NCBI GenBank assembly: GCA_947382415.1
Contig: CANCYO010000083.1
Coordinates: 1 to 10,702 of the forward strand
DNA length: 10,702 nucleotides
Direction: 5' to 3'
Origin: an uncultured Lachnospiraceae bacterium
GTDB taxonomy: Bacteria; Bacillota; Clostridia; Lachnospirales; Lachnospiraceae
The position numbers and the translations under genes are program-made. Under the pieces are notes generated by a model. That model saw nothing but the letters and a program-made list of their open reading frames with translations. It was not told where the DNA came from and ran no database searches. Position 1 is the first letter of the stretch; each line of letters starts with the position of its first letter. Shown here piece by piece: positions 1 through 6,685 of this stretch.

Positions 1-14
1 TAAACAAGAATTTA
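1..14 (+). repeat. Inverted repeat, left copy, of the hsdS inversion site
   Basis: The 14 bases TAAACAAGAATTTA are the exact reverse complement of 713-726. They encode N-K-N-L in the central helix of HsdS in the same frame in both genes. The copy begins at the window edge and may extend further left; its inner edge is sharp (GAG here, CCG in the other copy). It is the likely crossover site for DNA inversion. Confidence 0.8.
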
Positions 15-623
15 GAGCAGCAAGCACAGGCTATTTTCAAAGAGCGGTTTCTGTCTCACAATGATTTGCCGTTTGGCTGGAAACGGATGGCTCTCGGAGA
101 AGTCTCTGAAATGAGCGCTGGCGGAGATAAGCCAAAAACTATCTCAGATCAGAAAACAGAAGAGTTCAAATATCCCGTTTATTCAAACGGCATCAGCGAT
201 GAGGGCCTTTACGGCTTCACTACTGATTACAAAATCTCGATGGAGAGTGTAACCGTTTCTGCAAGAGGAACAATCGGATTCGTATGTCTTAGGCATATTC
301 CATACACACCCATTGTCCGACTTGTTACTCTTGTACCCTACACCAATATTATATCGGCCAAATACTTGTACCACTGGCTTAAAAATACTCCAATTCATGG
401 GACAGGAACTACGCAACAACAGCTTACGGTTCCTGACTTTCGAAAAACGGAAATCGTAATCCCGCCAGAAACAGATATGCGGGAATTCACCGAAACTGTA
501 AATCCACTATTCATGCAAATGTGGGCAAATCAAGCGGAAAACGAAAAACTTGCTGATGTGAGGGATACATTGTTGCCCCGATTGATGTCTGGCGAAATTG
601 ATGTCTCCAATATTGACCTCTAA
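1..623 (+). CDS. hsdS: Type I restriction specificity subunit HsdS, C-terminal half (partial, 5' end outside window)
   Basis: HsdS gives a type I restriction-modification complex its DNA target; two target-recognition domains (TRDs) are joined by conserved helices. The reading frame is already open at the left edge (codons from base 3) and reads NKNLEQQAQAIFKERF, the end of the central conserved helix, so the gene starts outside the window and the TTG at 66 is not a real start. The second TRD follows from about 'LPFGWKRMALGEVSEMS', and the terminal conserved helix is near the end (NEKLADVRDTLLPRLMSGEI). About 206 codons are visible, the usual size of one HsdS half. The frame crosses a 14-bp inverted repeat at bases 1-14 whose partner lies in the opposing hsdS half at 713-726, so this half is probably the movable part of an inversion switch. 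What N-terminal TRD it is joined to now cannot be seen. Confidence 0.9.
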   Translation, partial: NKNLEQQAQAIFKERFLSHNDLPFGWKRMALGEVSEMSAGGDKPKTISDQKTEEFKYPVYSNGISDEGLYGFTTDYKISMESVTVSARGTIGFVCLRHIPYTPIVRLVTLVPYTNIISAKYLYHWLKNTPIHGTGTTQQQLTVPDFRKTEIVIPPETDMREFTETVNPLFMQMWANQAENEKLADVRDTLLPRLMSGEIDVSNIDL

Positions 624-640
624 GCCGCCCATAGACTCGA

Positions 641-657
641 AAACGCCTGCGGCGTTT
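641..657. terminator. Hairpin downstream of the hsdS C-half
   Basis: AAACGCC-TGC-GGCGTTT is a perfect 7-bp stem with a 3-nt loop, 18 bases after the plus-strand hsdS stop. Neither side has a strong T run, so it is at best a weak terminator for transcripts from either direction. It lies inside the putative invertible segment, so it would follow hsdS in both orientations. Confidence 0.4.
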
Positions 658-662
658 CCTCG

Positions 663-715
663 TTACCGCCGCAACCTGCTTTTTCCGCATATTTCTATTC
701 CTGATGCGGCGGTAA
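663..715. repeat. 11-bp inverted repeat enclosing the truncated hsdS stop
   Basis: TTACCGCCGCA (663-673) and TGCGGCGGTAA (705-715) are perfect reverse complements separated by 31 bases. The right arm overlaps the first three bases of the 14-bp recombination repeat (713-726). In minus-strand RNA the last codons and the stop of the shortened HsdS lie in or at this stem-loop. It could be a transcript-ending structure or an accessory recombinase site; its role is not known. Confidence 0.5.
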
Positions 716-1240
716 ATTCTTGTTTATAGCTGTATTTATTGCTATCTTATCATCTAATGCTTTCAGGACACCGCCAATCTTTTTTTGTTCCGTTAATGAA
801 GGAACTGCTATCTCTATGTTTTGGACCACATCTGTCTGGACTCTTTGTCTGCCAGATGAACCAACCATAGATTTTATGGACGGTTCTCTCACCAATGGAC
901 TACAAATCAAATAATAAAGATAATCCTCATCGACATCCTTTTTTGCTCTAAAAACAATGTATTCTGTCGATCCAAATCCCACTTCCCCATCTTCAAGAAT
1001 ATCAACTTTCGCTGTTTTACCATTTTCTAAACAAGGAGTGATTCTCGCCATAATTGTGTCGCCATTTTTAAATTTAGTGCCACCAGAAAATGTTTCTATA
1101 TCAAATGACAGGATATCTCTGCAAAAGGGCTGCAATTTATCCATTGCCACTTTTTTAGCCATCACTCCTTTGGACAAATTTTCGTGTGGATTAATTTCTG
1201 CTATCTCTGACAGTTTTTTCATTATCCATTCAGATTTCAT
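695..1240 (-). CDS. hsdS: Type I restriction specificity subunit HsdS, N-terminal half only
   Basis: The 181-residue product has one TRD (about residues 1-140, beginning MKSEWIMKKLSEIAEINP) and the start of the central helix (TEQKKIGGVLKALDDKIAIN, then NKNL). It then stops after five residues (PPHQE), where a full HsdS would continue for about 200 more. The break falls exactly at the 14-bp repeat at 713-726. The ATG at 1240 overlaps the end of hsdM by 11 nt and matches the usual MKSEW-like HsdS start; a TTG at 1246 and an ATG at 1222 are alternatives. The gene is co-transcribed with hsdM. It is either the idle partner of an inversion switch or a functional half-HsdS able to dimerise. Artificially shortened half-length HsdS proteins of other type I systems are known to work as dimers on symmetric sites. 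Confidence 0.85.
   Translation of the reverse strand: MKSEWIMKKLSEIAEINPHENLSKGVMAKKVAMDKLQPFCRDILSFDIETFSGGTKFKNGDTIMARITPCLENGKTAKVDILEDGEVGFGSTEYIVFRAKKDVDEDYLYYLICSPLVREPSIKSMVGSSGRQRVQTDVVQNIEIAVPSLTEQKKIGGVLKALDDKIAINTAINKNLPPHQE
713..726 (-). repeat. Inverted repeat, right copy, of the hsdS inversion site
   Basis: TAAATTCTTGTTTA on the plus strand is the exact reverse complement of bases 1-14. On the minus strand it encodes N-K-N-L in the same codon phase as the other copy. Sequence identity stops right after it: the N-half continues CCGCCGCATCAG and the C-half continues GAGCAGCAAGC. Confidence 0.8.
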
Positions 1241-2735
1241 ACCCAATCGCCCCCAATTTTCTGCGAATCTCCTCCTCTAATTCATGCGACTTAGCAAACA
1301 TACCCGAAAGCTCTGATGTAAGTCTGCTCATCTTCTCCTCAAATGGTTCTCCATCATCTTCCTTGTCTGCAATACCGACATATCGCCCCGGGGTAAGAAT
1401 ATAGTCCTGTTTTGCAATATCCTGTATAGAAGCAATCGCACAAAATCCCTTTATTTCCTCCAATATTCCGTTCTGAAATGCGGTAAAGGTGTCCGCTATT
1501 TTATCAATATCCTCATCTGTAAAGTCACGATGTTTACGGTCAACCATATACCCCATCTTCCGGGCATCTACAAACAAAGTTCTTTCCGTCTGCTTCTTAT
1601 TCTTACTGATAAACCATAGTGTAACCGGAATCGTAACACTATAAAATAGCTGTGTCGGCAAAGCGACAATTCCTTCTACCAAATCTGCCTCTATAATATT
1701 TTTACGGATTTCACCCTCTCCACCTGACTGAGTAGAAAGCGCTCCGTTAGCCAGAACCAAGCCGATTTTTCCATTTGGCGCAAGATGATGAATCATATGT
1801 TGAATCCAAGCAAAGTTTGCATTGCCTGCTGGCGGTATTCCATATTTCCAACGAACATCATCAAGCAATTTATCCCGCCCCCAATTGGAGAGATTAAACG
1901 GCGGATTCGCCATAATAAAATCGGCCTTCAGAGTCGGATGAAGATCGTTAAAAAAGGTATCTGCCTGATATGCGCCAAAATCTGCGTCTATACCACGAAT
2001 AGCCATGTTCATTTTTGCCATTTTCCATGTATCAGCATTCGACTCCTGACCATATACAGAAATTGCACCGCGCTTTCCGCTATGCTCACGAATAAATTTT
2101 GAACTCTGTACAAACATACCACCGGAGCCACAACATGGATCATACACACGGCTATTGCTAAATGGCCTTAATATGGCAACAATGGTTTTTACAATACTGG
2201 ACGGTGTATAAAATTCTCCCCCTTTAACACCTTCGTAAGCCGCAAATTGTGCGATGCAATATTCATAAGTGCGCCCTAACAAATCTTTATTGTCCTCTGT
2301 AACCTCCATATCCATATTTGTGAAAAGGTCTACCACATCGCCCAACACACGCTTATCCAGGTCTGGACTGGCATAATTTTTCGGAAGTACATTTTTGAGA
2401 CTTTTATTCTCCGCCTCAATCGCTCTCATAGCATTGTCAATTACAATGCCTATTTCCGGTGTATGTGCAGCCGCGGACACAGCACTCCATCTTGCCTCTT
2501 CCGGTACAAAAAAGACATTTTCCATGGTATATGCATCGCGATCATCCTCAAATCCATCGCCTTCTTCAACCAATTCATGATATCTCTTCTCAAATGCACT
2601 GGAAATATAACGAAGAAAAATCAATCCCACAATGACTTTTCGATACTCCGCTGCCGGGATATGTCCCCACAAAACGCAAGCCGCATCCCATATCTGTTTC
2701 TCAAATCCTATAGTAGCATTATTCTTCTCGGTCAT
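1230..2735 (-). CDS. hsdM: Type I restriction-modification DNA methyltransferase subunit HsdM
   Basis: HsdM is the N6-adenine methyltransferase subunit of a type I system; with HsdS it modifies host DNA, and with HsdR it forms the nuclease. The 501-residue product, usual for the family, has an N-terminal helical domain (about 1-150, beginning FEKQIWDAACVLWGHI). The Rossmann methyltransferase domain follows, with the AdoMet motif DPCCGSGGMF at about 199-208 and the adenine-specific catalytic motif NPPF at about 277-280. GEFYTP (about 173-178) is another typical segment. I chose the ATG at 2735 because the family starts near it and AAGGG lies 8 nt upstream; an ATG at 2777 would add 14 basic residues and has no ribosome site. 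hsdS overlaps its 3' end. hsdR is not upstream, since divergent asnA is there, so it must lie left of the window or elsewhere. Confidence 0.95.
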   Translation of the reverse strand: MTEKNNATIGFEKQIWDAACVLWGHIPAAEYRKVIVGLIFLRYISSAFEKRYHELVEEGDGFEDDRDAYTMENVFFVPEEARWSAVSAAAHTPEIGIVIDNAMRAIEAENKSLKNVLPKNYASPDLDKRVLGDVVDLFTNMDMEVTEDNKDLLGRTYEYCIAQFAAYEGVKGGEFYTPSSIVKTIVAILRPFSNSRVYDPCCGSGGMFVQSSKFIREHSGKRGAISVYGQESNADTWKMAKMNMAIRGIDADFGAYQADTFFNDLHPTLKADFIMANPPFNLSNWGRDKLLDDVRWKYGIPPAGNANFAWIQHMIHHLAPNGKIGLVLANGALSTQSGGEGEIRKNIIEADLVEGIVALPTQLFYSVTIPVTLWFISKNKKQTERTLFVDARKMGYMVDRKHRDFTDEDIDKIADTFTAFQNGILEEIKGFCAIASIQDIAKQDYILTPGRYVGIADKEDDGEPFEEKMSRLTSELSGMFAKSHELEEEIRRKLGAIGYEI

Positions 2736-2818
2736 CTCCCGTACCCTTCTCCTCTCGGCTTTCCTGATCCCAGCCATATCAGTTTGTGCCGATTTTGATT
2801 ATTTGCTAAAGTAACTCC

Positions 2819-2848
2819 ATTATATCAGCAGCACACCACAACCTGCAA
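2819..2848 (-). promoter_or_regulatory. Probable hsdM promoter
   Basis: On the minus strand there is a perfect TATAAT (2824-2819) preceded, with an 18-bp spacer, by TTGCAG (2848-2843), a weak -35. Transcription would start near 2812 and leave a leader of about 75 nt before the hsdM ATG at 2735. Confidence 0.5.
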
Positions 2849-2878
2849 GAACTTACATGAATTTCATATAAAAAACTA

Positions 2879-2908
2879 TTGCAAATTACCCCAAAAAGCG
2901 GTTAAATA
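2879..2908 (+). promoter_or_regulatory. Possible asnA promoter
   Basis: TTGCAA (2879-2884) and TAAATA (2903-2908) with an 18-bp spacer are a moderate match to a sigma-70/SigA promoter. The leader to the asnA ATG is about 65 nt and contains a GC-rich stretch (2915-2949) that could fold weakly (GGCGG with CCGCC). No T-box consensus was seen in it. Confidence 0.35.
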
Positions 2909-2979
2909 AATAGGTAGGGCAGGCGGCGGCCCAAACGCTTTCACCGCCCAAAATTGATATCAGGAAAGCAGGATTTTAT

Positions 2980-3990
2980 ATGTCAAAATTAGTGATTCCC
3001 AAGGACTATCAGTCCGAGCTCAATCTGTACGAGACACAGATTGCCATCAAGACCGTAAAAGATTTTTTTCAGTCTCTGCTGGCGGAACGCCTGCATCTTC
3101 TGCGGGTATCTGCACCGCTCTTTGTAGACCCGGCATCAGGATTAAATGACAACTTAAACGGCGTGGAGCGCCCTGTCAGCTTCGACATCGGCGAGCAGGA
3201 GGGCGCAGAGGGTGAGATCGTTCAGTCTCTCGCCAAATGGAAACGCTATGCGCTGAAAAAATACGGATTTTCTGTGGGCGAGGGGCTCTACACGGACATG
3301 AGCGCCATCCGCAGAGACGAGGTGACCGACAACATCCATTCCATCTATGTGGATCAGTGGGACTGGGAAAAGATCATCTCCAAAGAAGACCGCAATCTGG
3401 ACACCCTGAAAGATACCGTCCGCACAGTATACAAGGTACTGCGCAAGACCGAGAAATATATGTCCATTCATTATGACTACATAAACGAGATCCTTCCTCC
3501 CGAGATTTTCTTTGTGACCACCGCAGAGCTGGAGGAAATGTTCCCGGACTATACGCCCAAGGAGCGCGAATACTACATCGCCAAGGCAAAAGGCGCCGCA
3601 TGTGTGATGCAGATCGGCGACAGGCTTGAAAACGGCGAACCCCATGACGGACGTGCGCCGGACTATGACGACTGGGCACTGAATGCCGATATCATCGTAT
3701 ATTATCCCGTTTTGGATATCGCGCTGGAGCTCTCCAGTATGGGAATCCGCGTGGACAAAAAAGCCATGCAGGAGCAGTTGGAAAAAGCGGGCTGTCCCGA
3801 GCGGGCACAGCTTCCCTTCCATCAGGCGATTCTCAACGAAGAGCTTCCCTATACCATCGGAGGCGGTATCGGCCAGTCCCGCATCTGTATGTTCTTCCTG
3901 CGCAAAGCGCATATTGGCGAAGTGCAGTGTTCCCTGTGGCCCGACAAGGTCATGGAGGAGGCACAGGCAAAAGGTCTGCAGCTTTTATAA
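2980..3990 (+). CDS. asnA: Aspartate--ammonia ligase AsnA (asparagine synthetase A)
   Basis: AsnA makes L-asparagine from aspartate, ammonia and ATP (giving AMP and PPi) in the cytosol; it has a class II aminoacyl-tRNA-synthetase-like fold. The 336-residue product matches the family along its length: GLNDNLNGVERPV near residues 54-66, MSAIRRDE, VDQWDWEKII, APDYDDW, ELSSMGIRVD and the C-terminal GGGIGQSRICMFFL signature. Compared with my recollection of the E. coli protein, it lacks a short insertion of roughly a dozen residues after APDYDDW. The start is supported by AGGA at 2970-2973, 6 nt before the ATG. The gene is divergent from hsdM and convergent with the nucleotidyltransferase operon, so it is probably transcribed alone. 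Its stop codon is within a hairpin (3970-4003). Confidence 0.97.
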   Translation: MSKLVIPKDYQSELNLYETQIAIKTVKDFFQSLLAERLHLLRVSAPLFVDPASGLNDNLNGVERPVSFDIGEQEGAEGEIVQSLAKWKRYALKKYGFSVGEGLYTDMSAIRRDEVTDNIHSIYVDQWDWEKIISKEDRNLDTLKDTVRTVYKVLRKTEKYMSIHYDYINEILPPEIFFVTTAELEEMFPDYTPKEREYYIAKAKGAACVMQIGDRLENGEPHDGRAPDYDDWALNADIIVYYPVLDIALELSSMGIRVDKKAMQEQLEKAGCPERAQLPFHQAILNEELPYTIGGGIGQSRICMFFLRKAHIGEVQCSLWPDKVMEEAQAKGLQLL

Positions 3991-4003
3991 GCTGCAGACC
4001 TTT
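3970..4003. terminator. Bidirectional terminator hairpin overlapping the asnA stop
   Basis: This is a perfect 15-bp stem (3970-3984 with 3989-4003) around a TTAT loop. The asnA stop TAA (3988-3990) is at the loop and start of the right arm, so the last asnA codons form the left arm. On the minus strand the stem ends in CCTTTT, a short T tract; on the plus strand it ends in CCTTT. It lies about 22 nt beyond the stop of the minus-strand operon and probably serves both converging units. Confidence 0.7.
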
Positions 4004-4025
4004 GCCCGTTCATTCATGCATTTTA

Positions 4026-4784
4026 TCATTTACCTCTTATCTGCTCCAGCATATATCCGGCATACGCTTTTGCTGACTGTTCATCTATTGGCATCGGACT
4101 GCCGGTCCCATACTCTGCCATGGCATCCGAGATCAGTTTCGCATATTCAGCGGGAAGATGTGACAGTCCCCATTCCCCGCCCTCCTGCTTGGACAGGATT
4201 AATCTGTCCTTCTTATATGCCAGCACCCTGCACAAATTAAGAATCATATACATCGGATCCGTAAAAATCCCTTCCTCCGCATTCTCAATGTCTCCACAGA
4301 TGCTGTTCCAATACTCTGCGCTGCCCACTTCCGAGAAAGTGTCTCTGATCTTCCTCCCGTAAAGGGTGATCCCTCTATAATAAACAATCGTAAAATGTGC
4401 CGCCAGATCTTTGTCCACACCCGTCATCTTCTCAATATATTCCTCCGGGTCCGCCCTGTACCGGTCCAGATGCATAGCAGAAAAATGAACTTCATAAGGG
4501 GTGGGATATACAAAAGGACTACACACATTTTCCCTGACAACGCTGAGTTCAATTCCCTTTGCGGGACCCAGAGCATTCAATCGGACCACCATGTCCAGAT
4601 ACTGCCTTTTTATCTCTCCGGAAACAGGCTCCTTTATGACGGTCAACAGATCAATATCACTCCTTTTGTCATGAAAACATCCCATGGCAGCGGAACCGTG
4701 AAGATAGATCCCCACAAGATTATCGCCCAGAATCTCTCTGCTCCCCCGCACAAAGCCTCCCAATAAATCCTCATACTTTTTCAT
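4026..4784 (-). CDS. Aminoglycoside nucleotidyltransferase-like protein, ANT(9)/AadA type with DUF4111 domain
   Basis: Family members transfer AMP to hydroxyls of spectinomycin and/or streptomycin. The 252-residue product has the nucleotidyltransferase core: LHGSAAMGCF with the GS pair at residues 30-31, then SDIDLL with metal-binding aspartates at 43 and 45. IELSVV follows, with Glu79 at the place of the catalytic base in AadA. The second half is the helical DUF4111-type domain (DLAAHFTIVYYRGITLYGRK, ILNLCRVLAYKKD, SKQEGGEWGL). I chose the ATG at 4784 because homology begins there. A GTG at 4823 would overlap the previous stop as GTGA and add 13 residues, and neither start has a strong ribosome site. 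It is the last gene of a four-gene operon. No mobile-element genes flank it, so it may be an intrinsic gene; real drug activity is unproven. Confidence 0.85.
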   Translation of the reverse strand: MKKYEDLLGGFVRGSREILGDNLVGIYLHGSAAMGCFHDKRSDIDLLTVIKEPVSGEIKRQYLDMVVRLNALGPAKGIELSVVRENVCSPFVYPTPYEVHFSAMHLDRYRADPEEYIEKMTGVDKDLAAHFTIVYYRGITLYGRKIRDTFSEVGSAEYWNSICGDIENAEEGIFTDPMYMILNLCRVLAYKKDRLILSKQEGGEWGLSHLPAEYAKLISDAMAEYGTGSPMPIDEQSAKAYAGYMLEQIRGK

Positions 4785-4819
4785 CCGCACTGCACCAAAC
4801 GATCGATTGCTCCGACTGA

Positions 4820-6685
4820 TCACCGCACCCGATACACCGTAAACTTTGCATTTTCATACGCTAATTCATAATTTAATCCATCCAGATACGCACCGATCAG
4901 CTTCAATTTCTTATCTTGATCCATTTTATTAATGCTCTTTTCATCCATACCGTCCCGGCGCAGCGCTTCCACGCCTCCCAGCAGATAGAGATTCGTTCTC
5001 CGCTCCAGAATCACCGTAGGATAAGGCCGCTCTCCCCGGGCGATCTCCTCCGTAAGCTCCCGCAGATCCTGCTCCATCACCTCGTACTGATAAGAGTCCA
5101 AATCGCTCCACGGATTGAAAGCGGAGGGCATCTGCAGATAATAGGACAACGCCGGGATCCGGCCGTACAGGATCACTTCCTGTCCTGTTAGATTCTGAGC
5201 ATTCACATACTCGCTGATTCCGCTCATCCACTCAGCCCGCTCCGGGTTCATCTTCACCCCACGCAGAATTTCGTTATTTTCAATAACAGTTGTTATATCT
5301 CTTGCCCCTGTGGCCTCGGCAAAGACAAATTGCACTCCGAAGACTCCCGACTGGAACAAAAACAATGCCAGAAAAGCCGTCAGCACCGCCTTGGCCGGAA
5401 ACACGCTGACCCAGGAAAAATGCCATTCCTTCTCATGTCCCAGAAACCTCTCACATTGCCATAACGTATAGGGCGCCGCCACAAACAGATTATTCAAACT
5501 CGGATATACCCCGTTATTACTGCCCAGTGAGGTGAGCAAAACCACCAGCAGCACCATGCCGCTTATGAGCCGCTCCTCCAGCATGCTTTTCGGATAAAAA
5601 ATGCGAATGACCGCAATCCCCATAGTCAACATCAGAAACAAAATGCCCGGCCGCAAGATCGCTCCGTATGCGTAAAACTCCAGTGAACAAAAGCCCCTGT
5701 AGTAGAGCCATGCCAGCATCAAAACCGCCAGAGCACAGGCCCCCGCTCTGGCCAGACGCCAAAGCCCCCGCCCTGCTAAGCCTCCGCCAACATCCCCCGC
5801 AGAATCCTTTCCGCCTCGGCTTAATATCCATTTCAACACGGCAAACCCAAGTGTTCCAGCCAGCACGATCACAAAAATGCGCACCGCCCAATACAGATTC
5901 TCCCGATAGGGATCAATCAGCCCAGTCAGCATGGAAGCAGGCTTATAGTCCGTGGCGTCCTCCGTCATGGCAAAAAGCCGCATAATACCGTTCACATACG
6001 CATCCAGCCCGTAACGGATATGCAGATAACCAAGTCCTACCGCCAGCGCCGCCAGATATCCGCCCAGACAAAAAACAGTATACTTAGCCGCCAGACCAAC
6101 GCCCGCCACCCTTTTTTGCCGCGCCGCAAGAAACGCATATACCCACACCACCAGAATCATGGCAGCCTCCGGCAGATTGGAAAACCGCACCAGCACATTG
6201 GTTCCCAGACAGACGCCCGCCAGAAACAGACACCAATTTCGCTCCTCTGTCAATCCCACATAGAGTAGCATGACACAGGCCAGAAACAGCACATAAGTCA
6301 GATAGTTATAGATCAGCGCCGTGGGGCACCAGCACAGACTCAGCGCCGCCAGCTCTCCTACAAACGTAATACCCCGCGAAATCCCCAGCTTCCTCGTACA
6401 GAAAAAATATCCCATGATGGCCAGAGCGCCGGCAAACATCCCCGTATACAGATTCATCCCCACCAGACTCCCGGCTCCGGGCAGCATCGTCAGTAAATGT
6501 CCCACCGCATTGGCCAGATAAGTGGAAAAAAGCCACATGGGATCCATGTGCTCCAGCCCCATATAGACAAAATTCGCATAATTGTAGCCCGTATCCCACA
6601 GATCCAGCCCCCAGTAAATATGCCTCAGAGGATACCAGAACAAGATCACCACCAGCAGCGATTCCCACCAAACTTTCTTCTTCAT
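4820..6685 (-). CDS. Polytopic membrane protein, GT-C-like glycosyltransferase candidate
   Basis: The 621-residue product has an N-terminal membrane helix (about 6-24), then a short loop with acidic residues (GLDLWDTGYNY, Asp28 and Asp31), followed by roughly ten more hydrophobic segments to about residue 455. A soluble C-terminal domain of about 165 residues follows, including GQEVILYGRIPALSYYLQMP. An acidic first outer loop, many helices and a soluble tail are the layout of GT-C enzymes that use lipid-linked sugars, such as the PMT/ArnT-like families. No family-specific motif makes this certain. The ATG at 6685 overlaps the previous stop as ATGA, with a GGGAGGA ribosome site upstream; a start at 6814 would add a non-hydrophobic stretch that overlaps the previous gene. 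Its neighbour, a membrane acyltransferase, suggests cell-surface polymer modification. An unknown transporter is the alternative. Confidence 0.75.
   Translation of the reverse strand: MKKKVWWESLLVVILFWYPLRHIYWGLDLWDTGYNYANFVYMGLEHMDPMWLFSTYLANAVGHLLTMLPGAGSLVGMNLYTGMFAGALAIMGYFFCTRKLGISRGITFVGELAALSLCWCPTALIYNYLTYVLFLACVMLLYVGLTEERNWCLFLAGVCLGTNVLVRFSNLPEAAMILVVWVYAFLAARQKRVAGVGLAAKYTVFCLGGYLAALAVGLGYLHIRYGLDAYVNGIMRLFAMTEDATDYKPASMLTGLIDPYRENLYWAVRIFVIVLAGTLGFAVLKWILSRGGKDSAGDVGGGLAGRGLWRLARAGACALAVLMLAWLYYRGFCSLEFYAYGAILRPGILFLMLTMGIAVIRIFYPKSMLEERLISGMVLLVVLLTSLGSNNGVYPSLNNLFVAAPYTLWQCERFLGHEKEWHFSWVSVFPAKAVLTAFLALFLFQSGVFGVQFVFAEATGARDITTVIENNEILRGVKMNPERAEWMSGISEYVNAQNLTGQEVILYGRIPALSYYLQMPSAFNPWSDLDSYQYEVMEQDLRELTEEIARGERPYPTVILERRTNLYLLGGVEALRRDGMDEKSINKMDQDKKLKLIGAYLDGLNYELAYENAKFTVYRVR

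Larger units (their letters stand above)
1..726. other. Putative invertible hsdS cassette
   Basis: This segment is bounded by perfect 14-bp inverted repeats. It carries the C-terminal half of hsdS, its stop codon and a short structured tail. As drawn, the C-half is joined to a plus-strand gene coming from the left. If flipped, it would join the minus-strand N-half beside hsdM in frame: about 176 residues plus 202 residues, or about 378, a normal HsdS length. The N-half left without its partner would end at NKNLPPHQE and a stop. The repeats and reading frames are seen directly. That inversion occurs in cells is inferred from known phase-variable type I systems with shuffling hsdS genes. No recombinase gene is in the window. 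Confidence 0.7.

Noticed and set aside
66..623. Independent small plus-strand gene starting at the TTG at 66
   Set aside because: The frame is open to the window edge and upstream codons encode the conserved HsdS helix (NKNLEQQAQAIFK), so this is the 3' part of a larger hsdS.
2885..2979. T-box or other riboswitch in the asnA leader
   Set aside because: No T-box consensus (AGGGTGGNACCGCG) or specifier stem was seen; the leader is short and holds only a GC-rich patch with weak pairing.
3154..3912. Long open frame of 252 codons on the minus strand opposite asnA
   Set aside because: It lies entirely within asnA, whose plus-strand protein matches the family from end to end. The antisense translation has no recognisable domain or ribosome site.
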